Source: JANMDS01 sp031430575 (lineage in GTDB: Bacteria > Pseudomonadota > Gammaproteobacteria > Burkholderiales > Casimicrobiaceae). From it: 64,000 nt of DNA. The DNA lies in assembly GCA_031430575.1 (NCBI GenBank), contig JANPBT010000031.1:85523-149522 (forward strand). Direction: 5' to 3'. The translations under genes and the position numbers were made by a program. How positions within the stretch are numbered: the first letter of the stretch is position 1; each line of letters opens with the position of its first letter. Of the stretch, positions 26,793-35,186 are shown piece by piece. The notes under the pieces are model-generated. The model searched no databases and was not told the origin of the DNA. It was given only the letters and a program-made list of their open reading frames with translations.

Positions 26793-28085
26793 CGTGATGA
26801 TCGCGCGTGTGCCACCACCGTTGCGCGGGAGCAGTGCGAGGCTGCCGCCATGAAGCCGGGCAATGCGTTCGACAATGGCGAGCCCGAGCCCCGCACCACT
26901 GGCATCGGTGCGGGCTTCGTTGCCCCGTGTAAACGGGCGCAACATGCGCTGCACGTCTTGCTCTGCGATGCCTGAGCCTCGATCGGCAACTTCGATTTCT
27001 ATCGCGCGATCAGCGTTGATCGTCGCCCGAATCAAAATTTCATTGCTACCGTATCGAAAGGCGTTTTCGATTAAATTGGAGACCGCCCGATCCAAGCTGG
27101 GTGCGTGTCCGTAAATCGAAATTGCGCCTGCGACTTCTAACTGTACGTGCTTGCCCGCGCGGACGCGCTCCCGCTCGGCGCGGGCGCTGAGCCAATCGTC
27201 GGCAGAAAAAGTGGCCATTTCTTGCTTTTCGCCAAAGCGTGCGAAGTCTAAAAATTGGCCGACGGTGCGCTCAATTTCTTCCAAATCAAGCGTCATCGCA
27301 GATTTTGTCTCGTCGGCGAGACCGGCCATCTCCAGCTCAAGTTTCAATCGGGTGAGCGGGGTGCGGATGTCGTGGGATACGCCTGCGAGCATGAGCGCGC
27401 GTTCATTTTCGATTTGGGCTAAGTTGTCGCGCATTTGATTGAAACCGCGCGCGACTGCTGCGATTTCGGCGGGCCCCGTTTCGGGGATGCGCTCGATCGG
27501 CTGGCCTAAACCTGTTTTCTGCGCGGCAGTGGCGAGTAATTTGAGCGGCGCTGCGGCGCGGCGCGCAAACCAATAGGCCGCGGCTAGTAATACGCTCAAA
27601 AGCGCTGCGACGACCGCAGCGATTTGGACGGGAAAATTTTCGCTGCTGCGCTCAACCGGGAGGCCCACCCAATACGCTTCTCCGCCAGCGGTCAGGCGCG
27701 TCCAGACCACGGGCACGCCGTCGCGCATGCCCAACCGCACTTCTGTTTGCTCGCCAAATTCTTTGCGCAGTTGCTCAACGACTTGCGCAAAGCGCGGCCC
27801 GCGCGGTGCGAGCCCAATTTCTGGGCGTCGCTCTACCGGAACGATATAGGCGTTGTAGTCTTTCGCCAGTTGCGGAATTGGCCCCGGGCGTTGACCGCGC
27901 GGCGCGGCTGCGAGTGCGGTGCGGATGCCTTGGATTTGCGCGATCTTTGTCTCCGAGAATTGCTGCGCCAGTCGGCGCTCCCGATCCTGGCGAAAAACGA
28001 GCCAGGTGATCGTCTGGGCGATGATGATCACCGCCAGCATTAACAGCAGCAGTCTTACAAATAACGTCTTGGGCATCCAGCGCAT
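26772..28085 (-). CDS. Sensor histidine kinase, EnvZ-like
   Basis: 437 aa. First membrane helix about 8-28, periplasmic sensor region to about 160, second helix about 160-180, HAMP, then the H-box AGVSHDIRTPLTRLKLELE (His autophosphorylation). The catalytic ATPase has the N-box NLIENAFRYGS, G1 DRGSGI and G2 GAGLGLAIVERI. Partner of the OmpR-type regulator 9 bp upstream. The C-terminus reads TIPAAQI-stop and is made by a repeat copy, which also supplies the TAG stop. Confidence 0.92.
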   Translation of the reverse strand: MRWMPKTLFVRLLLLMLAVIIIAQTITWLVFRQDRERRLAQQFSETKIAQIQGIRTALAAAPRGQRPGPIPQLAKDYNAYIVPVERRPEIGLAPRGPRFAQVVEQLRKEFGEQTEVRLGMRDGVPVVWTRLTAGGEAYWVGLPVERSSENFPVQIAAVVAALLSVLLAAAYWFARRAAAPLKLLATAAQKTGLGQPIERIPETGPAEIAAVARGFNQMRDNLAQIENERALMLAGVSHDIRTPLTRLKLELEMAGLADETKSAMTLDLEEIERTVGQFLDFARFGEKQEMATFSADDWLSARAERERVRAGKHVQLEVAGAISIYGHAPSLDRAVSNLIENAFRYGSNEILIRATINADRAIEIEVADRGSGIAEQDVQRMLRPFTRGNEARTDASGAGLGLAIVERIARLHGGSLALLPRNGGGTRAIITIPAAQI

Positions 28086-28094
28086 GCTAATGAC

Positions 28095-28826
28095 TTATGC
28101 GGGCGTAGGCGCGTCGTCGGGCACAAATACATAGCCATACCCCCAGACGGTTTGGATGTAACGGGGCTTTGCCGGATCGGGCTCGACGAGCTTACGCAAG
28201 CGTGAGATTTGCACGTCAATGGCACGGTCAAAGACCTCCTGCCCGCGACCGCGCGCGAGCATCATCAAGCGATCGCGCGTCAATGGTTCACGCGGATGCG
28301 AAACAAAAATGCGCAGCACTGCAAATTCCCCAGTCGTCAGTGGTAAAGATTGCTCGCCTTTTTCCAGCGTGCGGGTCGCTAAATTGAGTGTAAAGGGGCC
28401 GAAACTCGCCTGCCCATCTTCCATCGGTGCTCCGGCCATCGCGCTCACCCGGCTGCGCCTTAGCACGGCATTAATGCGGGCAAGCAGCTCTTGTGGATTA
28501 AACGGCTTGGCGAGGTAGTCATCGGCACCGTTTTCAAGCCCAATGATGCGATCTGTTTCGTCTGATTTAGCAGTGAGCATAATGATTGGCGTTTCGATGC
28601 CACGCGCCCGCAAGTCTTTGCAGACGGTCAGGCCATCGCTTCCTGGCATCATCCAATCCAGCACGATCAGATGCGGCGGGTCGCGCTCTAAGCGACGTTC
28701 GAGCTCCTTCGCATTCGCCAGAGAGGTCACCGCGAAACCTGCTTGCGTGAGGTAGCGATCTAGTAGCTCGCGCAGCCGAGCATCATCGTCGATCACTAAA
28801 ATTTTTGGTGTTGTTTTTGTTTCCAT
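28095..28826 (-). CDS. ompR: OmpR-family response regulator
   Basis: 243 aa from ATG 28826 (METKTTPKILVIDDD, the common betaproteobacterial OmpR start; ATG 28844 also open). Receiver domain: acidic pocket VIDDD, phospho-acceptor Asp in LIVLDWMMPG, and Lys in YLAKPFNPQEL. C-terminal winged helix: LTTGEFAVLRIFVSHPREPLTRDRLM...RAIDVQISRLRKLVE...YIQTVWGYGYVFVP. Transcription factor controlled by the adjacent kinase; target genes cannot be read from the sequence. Confidence 0.94.
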   Translation of the reverse strand: METKTTPKILVIDDDARLRELLDRYLTQAGFAVTSLANAKELERRLERDPPHLIVLDWMMPGSDGLTVCKDLRARGIETPIIMLTAKSDETDRIIGLENGADDYLAKPFNPQELLARINAVLRRSRVSAMAGAPMEDGQASFGPFTLNLATRTLEKGEQSLPLTTGEFAVLRIFVSHPREPLTRDRLMMLARGRGQEVFDRAIDVQISRLRKLVEPDPAKPRYIQTVWGYGYVFVPDDAPTPA

Positions 28827-29011
28827 AAGTGAAGCGTACCGCATCTACGCCGGATTCACACCAATTGCAAAAATCCCTTACAAATACGTCGCGTTGGCGA
28901 CAAAAGGGCGCGTTTCACGGAGCAACGGCATGATGAAAAGAAAATAGCACAAATGGATTTTGTCTATGTTATTCATCCCGATAAACGGACGTTCGAATGC
29001 GACTAATGGTA

Positions 29012-29041
29012 TTGTGCTGCAATCGTTTTCTGCCCTACTAT
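29012..29041 (+). promoter_or_regulatory. Candidate sigma-70 promoter of a small RNA
   Basis: TTGTGC (29012-29017), 18-base spacer, TACTAT (29036-29041), giving a predicted start near 29048. Located in the 427-bp non-coding region 28827-29253. Confidence 0.5.
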
Positions 29042-29047
29042 GCGTTT

Positions 29048-29166
29048 GCGGTGTGAACGATGGGCAACCAAAGATTGCACCGCTCGGCTGAGCCCACCCC
29101 TCGCTATCTCCGGTCTTATAGGGCTCTGATCGATTCTCACCCCAACTTAGGTTGGGGTTTTTTTTT
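29048..29166 (+). ncRNA. Candidate structured small RNA or leader
   Basis: About 119 nt with three stems visible directly: GCGGTG (29048) with CACCGC (29078); GAGCCC (29090) with GGGCTC (29121); and a terminator ACCCCAAC/GTTGGGGT (29139-29158) followed by nine T's. It begins just after a promoter-like pair of hexamers and contains no plausible ORF. It could be a free small RNA or a terminated leader of the Zur-like gene that starts 88 bases later. I do not recognise a known family (it does not obviously match 6S RNA). Confidence 0.55.
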
Positions 29167-29253
29167 ATCTAAAGAGTGAGACTAAGCGAATGATCGTTCA
29201 TACGCTTTGTGCTGGACAAAAAACTCCAAAATATCAAAAATGAGGCGCCGGTG

Positions 29254-29760
29254 ATGAATACGATTAATGATTTTGAAGACCCAATCCGCACTGCAAACGA
29301 AGTGCTTAGCGCCGTGCCCGGTCGGCGCACTCGCGGCCGAACCTACGTCCTCGCAGCATTGATCTCGGGTAAGCGTGCGATGTCGCATACCGAAATAGAG
29401 ATGTCGTTGCCGCCAGATGTGGCAATGGACCGGGTTACGCTGTATCGGGTGCTTGAATGGTTAACGGAAAATGGCCTGACCCACCGCGTTTCGGGCGCTG
29501 ATCGCGCAGTCCGCTTTGCCTACACGCAAAATGCAGGGGTAGGGATGATTCAAGAAGCCCAAGCCCACGCCCATTTTCAGTGTGATCAGTGCCGACGGGT
29601 GGAGTGTTTGGATAGCGTTAAAACGACAATTCCTGCCGCGCCAGCGGGTTACCATGCAACTTGGGTCGACATGCTGGTGCATGGCGTTTGCGCGCGCTGC
29701 AGTAGTAGCACAAAACCGACAATCCGCCGAGAACACGCAGAAAGCGCTGATCCCCGCTAA
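29254..29760 (+). CDS. Fur-family regulator, Zur-like
   Basis: 168 aa from ATG 29254. N-terminal winged helix (RTYVLAALISGKRAMSHTEIEMSL; VTLYRVLEWLTENGLTHRV) and a dimerisation domain with HAHFQCDQCRRVECL and a C-terminal CARC site, so two CxxC pairs bind structural zinc. It is a distinct paralogue of the Fur protein at 51509-51964. The neighbouring DksA and ABC/DUF3299 genes suggest a zinc-uptake regulator. Zinc specificity is inferred. Confidence 0.85.
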   Translation: MNTINDFEDPIRTANEVLSAVPGRRTRGRTYVLAALISGKRAMSHTEIEMSLPPDVAMDRVTLYRVLEWLTENGLTHRVSGADRAVRFAYTQNAGVGMIQEAQAHAHFQCDQCRRVECLDSVKTTIPAAPAGYHATWVDMLVHGVCARCSSSTKPTIRREHAESADPR

Positions 29761-29861
29761 TTTGCGATGCTAAACTTATGCGCCTTTAAAAGGTTTTAGA
29801 TCACAGTGGTGATGCCACGGGTGATCCGGTCAATCGATGTGCGGCGGTTTAGGAATTGGTA

Positions 29862-30497
29862 ATGGATATGGCGAAATTAAATCCCAACGCTTCGGAGCGC
29901 GCGCAAAAGCGCAGCGCCGAGGTTTCGATGCGCCCGACACGCGCGACGACGGCGAAGCCGAAGGCTGCGACGGCAGCAAAAAAGGCGGTTGTGAGCGACG
30001 TGCCGCTTGGCATTCCTCCCGCTGCTGGGCAAGGGTATGTTGCGCGCAAGGCTGAGGCCGCGAGCCGCGATCTAGTGTTTGGAATGCCCAAGCCGAAGCT
30101 TTCAGAAGCGGAATTGCGCCGCGCCCCTGAAGATGACTACATGAATAAAGAGCAGTTAAATTTCTTCAAGTTCATCTTGCTCGAAACGCGCTCGCAGATT
30201 TTGGCCAATGCGTCTGATACCGGCGAGCACTTGCGCGATAACGAAGTCACAACCGATCCGGCCGATCGCGCCACCCAAGAAGAAGAATACACGCTGGAGC
30301 TGCGCACCCGTGATCGCGAGCGCAAGTTGCTTAAAAAAGTAGAGCGTAGCCTGAAAATGATTGATGAAGGCACTTACGGATGGTGCGAAGAAAGCGGCGA
30401 GCCGATCGGCATCCCGCGTCTGCTTGCCCGCCCGACGGCGACGCTCTCGCTTGAAGCCCAAGAGCGGCGCGAGCGCATGCAAAAGCTCTACGGCTAA
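29862..30497 (+). CDS. dksA: RNA polymerase-binding transcription factor DksA
   Basis: 211 aa from ATG 29862 with AGGA 7 bases upstream. A long Ala/Lys-rich N-terminal extension (about 65 aa) precedes the coiled-coil with the acidic tip region and the C-terminal globular part YGWCEESGEPIGIPRLLARPTATLSLEAQERRERM. Only the first Cys of the usual four zinc-finger cysteines remains, so zinc is probably not bound. Acts with ppGpp in the RNA polymerase secondary channel to adjust rRNA and amino-acid promoters. Zn-free DksA forms can work in zinc shortage; Zur-like gene is 101 bp upstream. Confidence 0.93.
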   Translation: MDMAKLNPNASERAQKRSAEVSMRPTRATTAKPKAATAAKKAVVSDVPLGIPPAAGQGYVARKAEAASRDLVFGMPKPKLSEAELRRAPEDDYMNKEQLNFFKFILLETRSQILANASDTGEHLRDNEVTTDPADRATQEEEYTLELRTRDRERKLLKKVERSLKMIDEGTYGWCEESGEPIGIPRLLARPTATLSLEAQERRERMQKLYG

Positions 30498-30511
30498 CTA
30501 GATTTGCAGTC

Positions 30512-30530
30512 ATACCTGCGGCGCAGATTT
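30512..30530 (+). repeat. Dispersed 19-bp repeat, intergenic dksA-sodB
   Basis: Perfect ATACCTGCGGCGCAGATTT, unpaired, 15 bp after dksA. Confidence 0.92.
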
Positions 30531-30574
30531 TGCGTTTTTTTCATGTTTCAACGAACGATTCCGAGGTTTTGAAT

Positions 30575-31174
30575 ATGAGCTTTTCTCTTCCTGCACTGCC
30601 CTACGCTGATGATGCGCTAGCACCCACGATTTCGGCGAGCACAATTTCGTTTCATTACGGTAAGCACCACAAAACGTATGTGGATAATCTCAACAAAATG
30701 GCCGAAGGTAAAGATTGGGCGGGTAAATCGCTAGAAGATGTAATCCAGATGTCGTCGGGTAAACCCGATATGGCTGGCGTATTTAATAATTCTGCGCAAA
30801 TTTGGAATCACACCTTTTACTGGAATTGCTTGAAGCCTAACGGTGGCGGTACGCCAACGGGAAAATTAGCTGAAATGATTACCGCATCGTTTGGCTCTTT
30901 TGATAATTTCAAGAAAGAATTTGCCAACGCCTGCGTGACGCAATTTGGCTCTGGCTGGGCATGGTTGGTCGCCGAGGGCGATACGCTCAAACTCGTGAAG
31001 ACAGGCAATGCCGAAACCCCTTTGACCAACGCCGCGGTGAAGCCTTTGCTCACCATCGACGTCTGGGAGCATGCGTATTACGTTGATTACCAAAATCGTC
31101 GCGCGGATTACGTCAATACCGTAATCGACAAATTGCTTAATTGGGATTTTGCTGCGGCTAATTTAGCCAAGTAA
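30575..31174 (+). CDS. sodB: Superoxide dismutase, Fe/Mn family
   Basis: 199 aa from ATG 30575 (GAGG 8 bases upstream). Metal ligands: His in ISFHYGKHH, His in IWNHTFYWNCL, Asp and His in DVWEHAYYVDYQNRR. The WNHTFYWNCLKP and FGSGWAWLV segments favour the iron (SodB) branch. Converts superoxide to peroxide and oxygen in the cytoplasm. Terminated by the hairpin at 31215-31243. Confidence 0.96.
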   Translation: MSFSLPALPYADDALAPTISASTISFHYGKHHKTYVDNLNKMAEGKDWAGKSLEDVIQMSSGKPDMAGVFNNSAQIWNHTFYWNCLKPNGGGTPTGKLAEMITASFGSFDNFKKEFANACVTQFGSGWAWLVAEGDTLKLVKTGNAETPLTNAAVKPLLTIDVWEHAYYVDYQNRRADYVNTVIDKLLNWDFAAANLAK

Positions 31175-31214
31175 GGTTTGCGCTTCACCTGCAATGTGTG
31201 AAATCGCATTTATC

Positions 31215-31243
31215 AAAAAGGCCGCAACTGTGCGGCCTTTTTT
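31215..31243 (+). terminator. Intrinsic terminator after sodB
   Basis: AAAGGCCGCA-ACTG-TGCGGCCTTT stem with a flanking A-run and T6. Confidence 0.9.
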
Positions 31244-31259
31244 GTTGTCCTAACGCATC

Positions 31260-31937
31260 ATGACCAATGTGCTTGAAATCTCCGAGATCAGCCATGCTTA
31301 CGCCGGTGTTGACGTTTTGCGCGCGCAATTTGGCGCACACGATGCGCGCGCAACACTCGCTGCGGGTGAAACGGCGATACTCAGCGGCCCGTCGGGTGCC
31401 GGTAAAAGTACGTTGCTCACGTTGATCGCCGGTTTGCTTTTGCCGACCGCTGGAGCGATTCGCATTGCCGGGCAATCGTGGGCTGAGTTGAGTGAATCTG
31501 CCCGGGATCGCCACCGCGCGCAGCATATTGGTTACTTGCCGCAACGCGAGCATCTGCTTGCGACGCTAAATGTTTTCGACAATATTCTCTTGCCCCATTA
31601 TTTTTTGTATGGCAGCGTCTCCCCGTCAGCGCGCGAGCGCGTGCAGCAGCTCGCGAATACGCTTGGTTTCGCCCACCGGATGCAGGCCAAGATCACAGCA
31701 CTCAGCCAAGGCGAAGCCCAGCGCGTCTGTCTCGCTCGCGCAGTGATGAATTCACCGCAATTAGTGCTGGTGGATGAGCCCACGGCCAATCTCGATGATG
31801 CGTCGGTAGCGCGCGTCTTGACGCTCTTGGCGCAAACAGTGCGGCAGACCGGTGCAGCATTGGTCATTGCGACGCACGATCAACGGGTGCATGCCCAAAG
31901 CCCTGGGGCGAAATCGTGGACACTCGCGCCATGTTAA
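31260..31937 (+). CDS. ABC transporter ATP-binding protein (LolD/MacB-like)
   Basis: 225 aa. Walker A GPSGAGKST, Q-loop LPQREHLL, signature LSQGEAQRV, Walker B LVLVDEPT and the switch His in IATHDQ are all present. Energises the FtsX-like permease encoded next. The set ATPase + FtsX-type permease + DUF3299 protein matches the layout of the zinc-responsive PA4064-PA4066 genes of Pseudomonas aeruginosa, as I recall them. A zinc-related role fits the nearby Zur-like regulator but is inference. Confidence 0.9.
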   Translation: MTNVLEISEISHAYAGVDVLRAQFGAHDARATLAAGETAILSGPSGAGKSTLLTLIAGLLLPTAGAIRIAGQSWAELSESARDRHRAQHIGYLPQREHLLATLNVFDNILLPHYFLYGSVSPSARERVQQLANTLGFAHRMQAKITALSQGEAQRVCLARAVMNSPQLVLVDEPTANLDDASVARVLTLLAQTVRQTGAALVIATHDQRVHAQSPGAKSWTLAPC

Positions 31938-31988
31938 GTCGTCAACTTTACGGCGCAAATATAGATGATTTTTGCGCTTTTTCGATCC

Positions 31989-32007
31989 ATACCTGCGGCG
32001 CAGATTT
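31989..32007 (+). repeat. Dispersed 19-bp repeat before the ABC permease
   Basis: Perfect copy, 15 bp before the GTG start at 32023. Confidence 0.9.
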
Positions 32008-32022
32008 CAAGAGAAAAGCACC

Positions 32023-33213
32023 GTGTTAGCGCGGATGCTGAAAGGCCAGCTTGCGCAACAGCCGCTGCTGACAGGGATGCACATCGCGCTCGTCGCGCTT
32101 GGTACTGCGGCGATGATCTTGGTCTCGCATCTATTGAGCGCAGTCAGTGAAAATGCCCAGCGCGACGCCCGTGATATTGATTTGGTCGTAGGCGCCAAAG
32201 GCTCGCCGGTGCAGCTTGTGCTTGCAGGGGTCTACCACGCCGATGTGCCTTCGGGTAACGTGCGATTAGCTTCTGTCATGGCGCTTAAAAAGAATCCATT
32301 GGTGGCCAGCGTGATTCCGCTTTCGCTTGGCGATAGTTTTGCCGGTGCGCGTATCGTTGGCACTGTGCCAGACTTCATCGCGCATTACGGCGGGCAATTT
32401 GCCTCGGGCGGGCCGTGGGTCGCGCCGATCGATGCTGTGCTCGGCGCTGAAGTCGCCGCACGCACGGGTTTGCAGGTGGGCGAGACTTTCGTTGGCGCGC
32501 ACGGGCTCGATTCCGCAGGCGGTGCCGCGGTTGGTGTTACGGGCGGCCATGATGCCCATCCCATGATGGTCGTTGGTATTCTGAAGCGCACCGGCGCAAC
32601 GCTAGATCGCTTAGTCGTGACATCACTTGAATCGGTCTGGGATGCGCACGGGATTCAGGGCAGCGCTGACAATAACGAAACAACGCTCGCGCTCGTGCGC
32701 TACGCCAGCCCGCTTGCGGCCGCGACGCTGCCGCGGCAAATCAACTCTAGCAGTGATTTACAAGCGGCATCGCCGGCGTTAGAGTCGGCGCGGCTGCTCA
32801 CCATTTTTGGCTGGATCGGCGATCTTTTGCGCGGATTTGCGGGGCTCGTTTTGGCTGTCGCTGGCATGTCCGTTTTTGTCGCGCTTTCACAATTGCTCGC
32901 CCATCGCCGCTACGATGTCGCACTCGTGCGGGCGCTTGGCGCGAGCCGAGCGATGGTAACCCGATTGTTATTGTTAGAGACGTTGATCGTTGCGACTTGC
33001 GGCGCACTGCTAGGCTTAATGCTGGCGCGCGTAGCGTTGCTTGGCCTGCGCGTCTGGCTTCCGCCTCAGCTCGTCTCGGGCGAAGCGTCGATTTCGGCGC
33101 AAGAGATTATCATTGTATTGACGGTGATTGGTTTTTCGGTGCTGTGCGCGGTAGTTCCGGCGCTGCGGGCATATCGTGTAGATGCTGGATCAGTGCTTTC
33201 TCAAAGGCGGTAA
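32023..33213 (+). CDS. ABC transporter permease, FtsX/MacB type
   Basis: 396 aa if GTG 32023 is used; a longer open frame from TTG 31972 would have to translate a repeat copy (YLRRRF), so I prefer the shorter one. Membrane helix near residues 15-35 (TGMHIALVALGTAAMILVSHL), a large periplasmic MacB_PCD-like domain, then three C-terminal helices with the FtsX pattern (LLRGFAGLVLAVAGMSVFVALSQ; RRYDVALVRALGASRAMV). No sign of channel function; likely a mechanotransmission exporter. Coupled with the ATPase upstream and the DUF3299 protein downstream. Confidence 0.88.
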   Translation: MLARMLKGQLAQQPLLTGMHIALVALGTAAMILVSHLLSAVSENAQRDARDIDLVVGAKGSPVQLVLAGVYHADVPSGNVRLASVMALKKNPLVASVIPLSLGDSFAGARIVGTVPDFIAHYGGQFASGGPWVAPIDAVLGAEVAARTGLQVGETFVGAHGLDSAGGAAVGVTGGHDAHPMMVVGILKRTGATLDRLVVTSLESVWDAHGIQGSADNNETTLALVRYASPLAAATLPRQINSSSDLQAASPALESARLLTIFGWIGDLLRGFAGLVLAVAGMSVFVALSQLLAHRRYDVALVRALGASRAMVTRLLLLETLIVATCGALLGLMLARVALLGLRVWLPPQLVSGEASISAQEIIIVLTVIGFSVLCAVVPALRAYRVDAGSVLSQRR

Positions 33214-33217
33214 TCGT

Positions 33218-33733
33218 ATGTTTAATCAAAATTTCTTAATGTTTTCATTGGCTGTTTCCATGATTTTTGTAAGCGATGGCGCGCTCGCACAGCAGGCCGG
33301 TGGCCCGCCACCACCCGCGGTAACTGTGGCACCGGGGCAAATGATTACTCCGCAGCAATATTTGGCCGAAAGGGCAGGGATTACCTCGTGGCGATTACTG
33401 TCGTTGGTGCAGCCCATAAAGCAGGGTAATAAGATTACCCCCGAATACGATAAGCAAATTCTCGCCCTAAATGGTCGTACCGTTAAGGTGCAAGGGTTTA
33501 TGTTGCCTCTCGATATGGGCGATAAGCAGAAGCGCTTTTTGCTTTCCGCTGCGCCGCCGCATTGCACCTTTTGCCTGCCGGGCGGGGCCGAGACGATGAT
33601 TGAAGTGCGCGCGAAAACAGCGGTGAATTACGGCTTTGATGCGGTCGTGTTGTCGGGCAAGCTGCAGGTCTTGAAAGACGATCCAACGGGCATTTACTAT
33701 CGTCTCCTCGAGGCGGCAGAAGAAAAGCACTAG
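33218..33733 (+). CDS. DUF3299 periplasmic protein
   Basis: 171 aa. Signal peptide MFNQNFLMFSLAVSMIFVSDGALAQ then a DUF3299 domain with VKVQGFMLPLDMGDKQKRFLL and the cysteine pair in PPHCTFCLPGGAE. The Cys/His cluster could bind metal. It follows the ABC permease by 4 bp. Family function is not established; co-occurrence with MacB-like transporters in zinc-starvation operons is known in pseudomonads. Confidence 0.87.
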   Translation: MFNQNFLMFSLAVSMIFVSDGALAQQAGGPPPPAVTVAPGQMITPQQYLAERAGITSWRLLSLVQPIKQGNKITPEYDKQILALNGRTVKVQGFMLPLDMGDKQKRFLLSAAPPHCTFCLPGGAETMIEVRAKTAVNYGFDAVVLSGKLQVLKDDPTGIYYRLLEAAEEKH

Positions 33734-33763
33734 CCAAAAAGGCTGTTGAAAAGATTAAATCAA

Positions 33764-33782
33764 ATACCTGCGGCGCAGTTTT
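33764..33782 (+). repeat. Dispersed repeat, intergenic
   Basis: ATACCTGCGGCGCAGTTTT, 30 bp after the DUF3299 gene, unpaired. The rest of the gap to 33942 shows no ORF. Confidence 0.88.
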
Positions 33783-33942
33783 GGCACTTTTTACGTGCTT
33801 TAAGCCTGCGCGTCGGCTTCGGTCTTGCTATGCAAATGACTCAAAAAATAGCGATTCATCAAAAAATATGGAAATAGCATGTTGTTCTCAGTGCAATGTC
33901 TTATACTTTTACAACTAACGATCCTAGTATTCGATCAATTTA

Positions 33943-35151
33943 ATGGCATTTCAGATATTTAGGCGAGCCTCTGGCGATGCTGCTGCGCAAAAAGCGCGTG
34001 CTGGCGATAGCGGCGTACAAACCCAACCCAACGATGCGTCATTAGGGCAAGACTTTGCGCCTAACGCCCGCGCGACGGGGATTGATGTCGAAGAAAATAG
34101 CATCGCGCTTTCCGGGGCGCTACAAACCGCCGCGCTGCTTTTTGCCAACAAACAAATCAAACCTGCTGCGCAAACGTTGCAAGAAGCGTTGGTTGCTGAA
34201 GACGCCAAAGTGATGTTTTCGTGGCTCGCGTATCTTGATCTTTTGCGGCGCGCCAAAGACCGTGCTGGATTCGATGAAACCGCATTAAAGTATGTTGTGG
34301 CTTTTGAGCGCTCGGCCCCGTCGTGGGACGAAATTTCTACTGATGCCCCACACACCAACGCAGCTGCCGTTCAGCAAGCGGCGTCCCTAACATTCCCAGC
34401 CGCGTTGCGTGGCGAAAAACCACCCGCAGTCACCGCGCTCTTGACGCAGGCCAAAAAACCAAAAACGCCGGATGCTCGGCTTTCGGTCGACGCCCGCGAG
34501 TTGCAAGAGATCGACGCCGAAGCGGCGACCGCACTCGCTGGCGCACTCACTTCCGTTCGCCGACAAGGCTGGCCCGTCGAGTGGACAGGTCTACAAGCGT
34601 TAAACGACGTCGTTTGGAAGCCGCTGCGAGCAGGGGAAGCCAAAATGCGCGAGCGATGGTTTCTCGGGCTTGAGCTTTTGATCTGGATGATGCGCGAGCG
34701 CGATTTTGAAGATCGCGCCGTTGATTTCGCCATTACGTTCGAGCAATCCCCCCCGTCCTGGGAAAAATCGACCCCCGATCAGCAAAAGTGGGCCGCTGGT
34801 GGCGCTAAGGCAACAGCCAAAACCGAGCTCAGTCTGACGCCGCTCGATGCTGCAACTGAAATTGGTTCGGCAGTGCAGAAAATTGAATGGGTTGGCGAAA
34901 TGGCAGGACCCAATGACGTGCAGCTCGCCCGGTTGCTCACGCCGACGCAAAAGACCGAGCGGGTTGAAATCAACATGGCTGCACTGACGCACATTGATTT
35001 TGTGTGCGCGGGTGCGGTAACGAACGGTATCGTGCGCGTCATGGCATCAGGGCGAGATGTTTATTTGCGCGGCGCGTCCCCCATTTTGCGTGCGTTGTTG
35101 CAGATTACCGGCGTGCCCGAAAATCTTTTCGTGCAGAGAAAGCGCGCGTAA
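33943..35151 (+). CDS. STAS-domain protein
   Basis: 402 aa, cytoplasmic by absence of signal or membrane segments. An N-terminal low-complexity region and a two-fold repeated helical part (AWLAYLDLLRRAKDRAGFDETALKYVVAFERSAPSW-like; again at LGLELLIWMMRERDFEDRAVDFAITFEQSPPSW) precede a C-terminal STAS-like fold (EINMAALTHIDFVCAGAVTNGIVRVMASGRDVYLRGAS). Similar genes precede hslV in other betaproteobacteria. Function unknown; STAS domains act as ligand- or phospho-controlled switches. Confidence 0.82.
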   Translation: MAFQIFRRASGDAAAQKARAGDSGVQTQPNDASLGQDFAPNARATGIDVEENSIALSGALQTAALLFANKQIKPAAQTLQEALVAEDAKVMFSWLAYLDLLRRAKDRAGFDETALKYVVAFERSAPSWDEISTDAPHTNAAAVQQAASLTFPAALRGEKPPAVTALLTQAKKPKTPDARLSVDARELQEIDAEAATALAGALTSVRRQGWPVEWTGLQALNDVVWKPLRAGEAKMRERWFLGLELLIWMMRERDFEDRAVDFAITFEQSPPSWEKSTPDQQKWAAGGAKATAKTELSLTPLDAATEIGSAVQKIEWVGEMAGPNDVQLARLLTPTQKTERVEINMAALTHIDFVCAGAVTNGIVRVMASGRDVYLRGASPILRALLQITGVPENLFVQRKRA

Positions 35152-35186
35152 TTTAGCTTCGTTGCGCCGCCTGCAATAATTCACGC

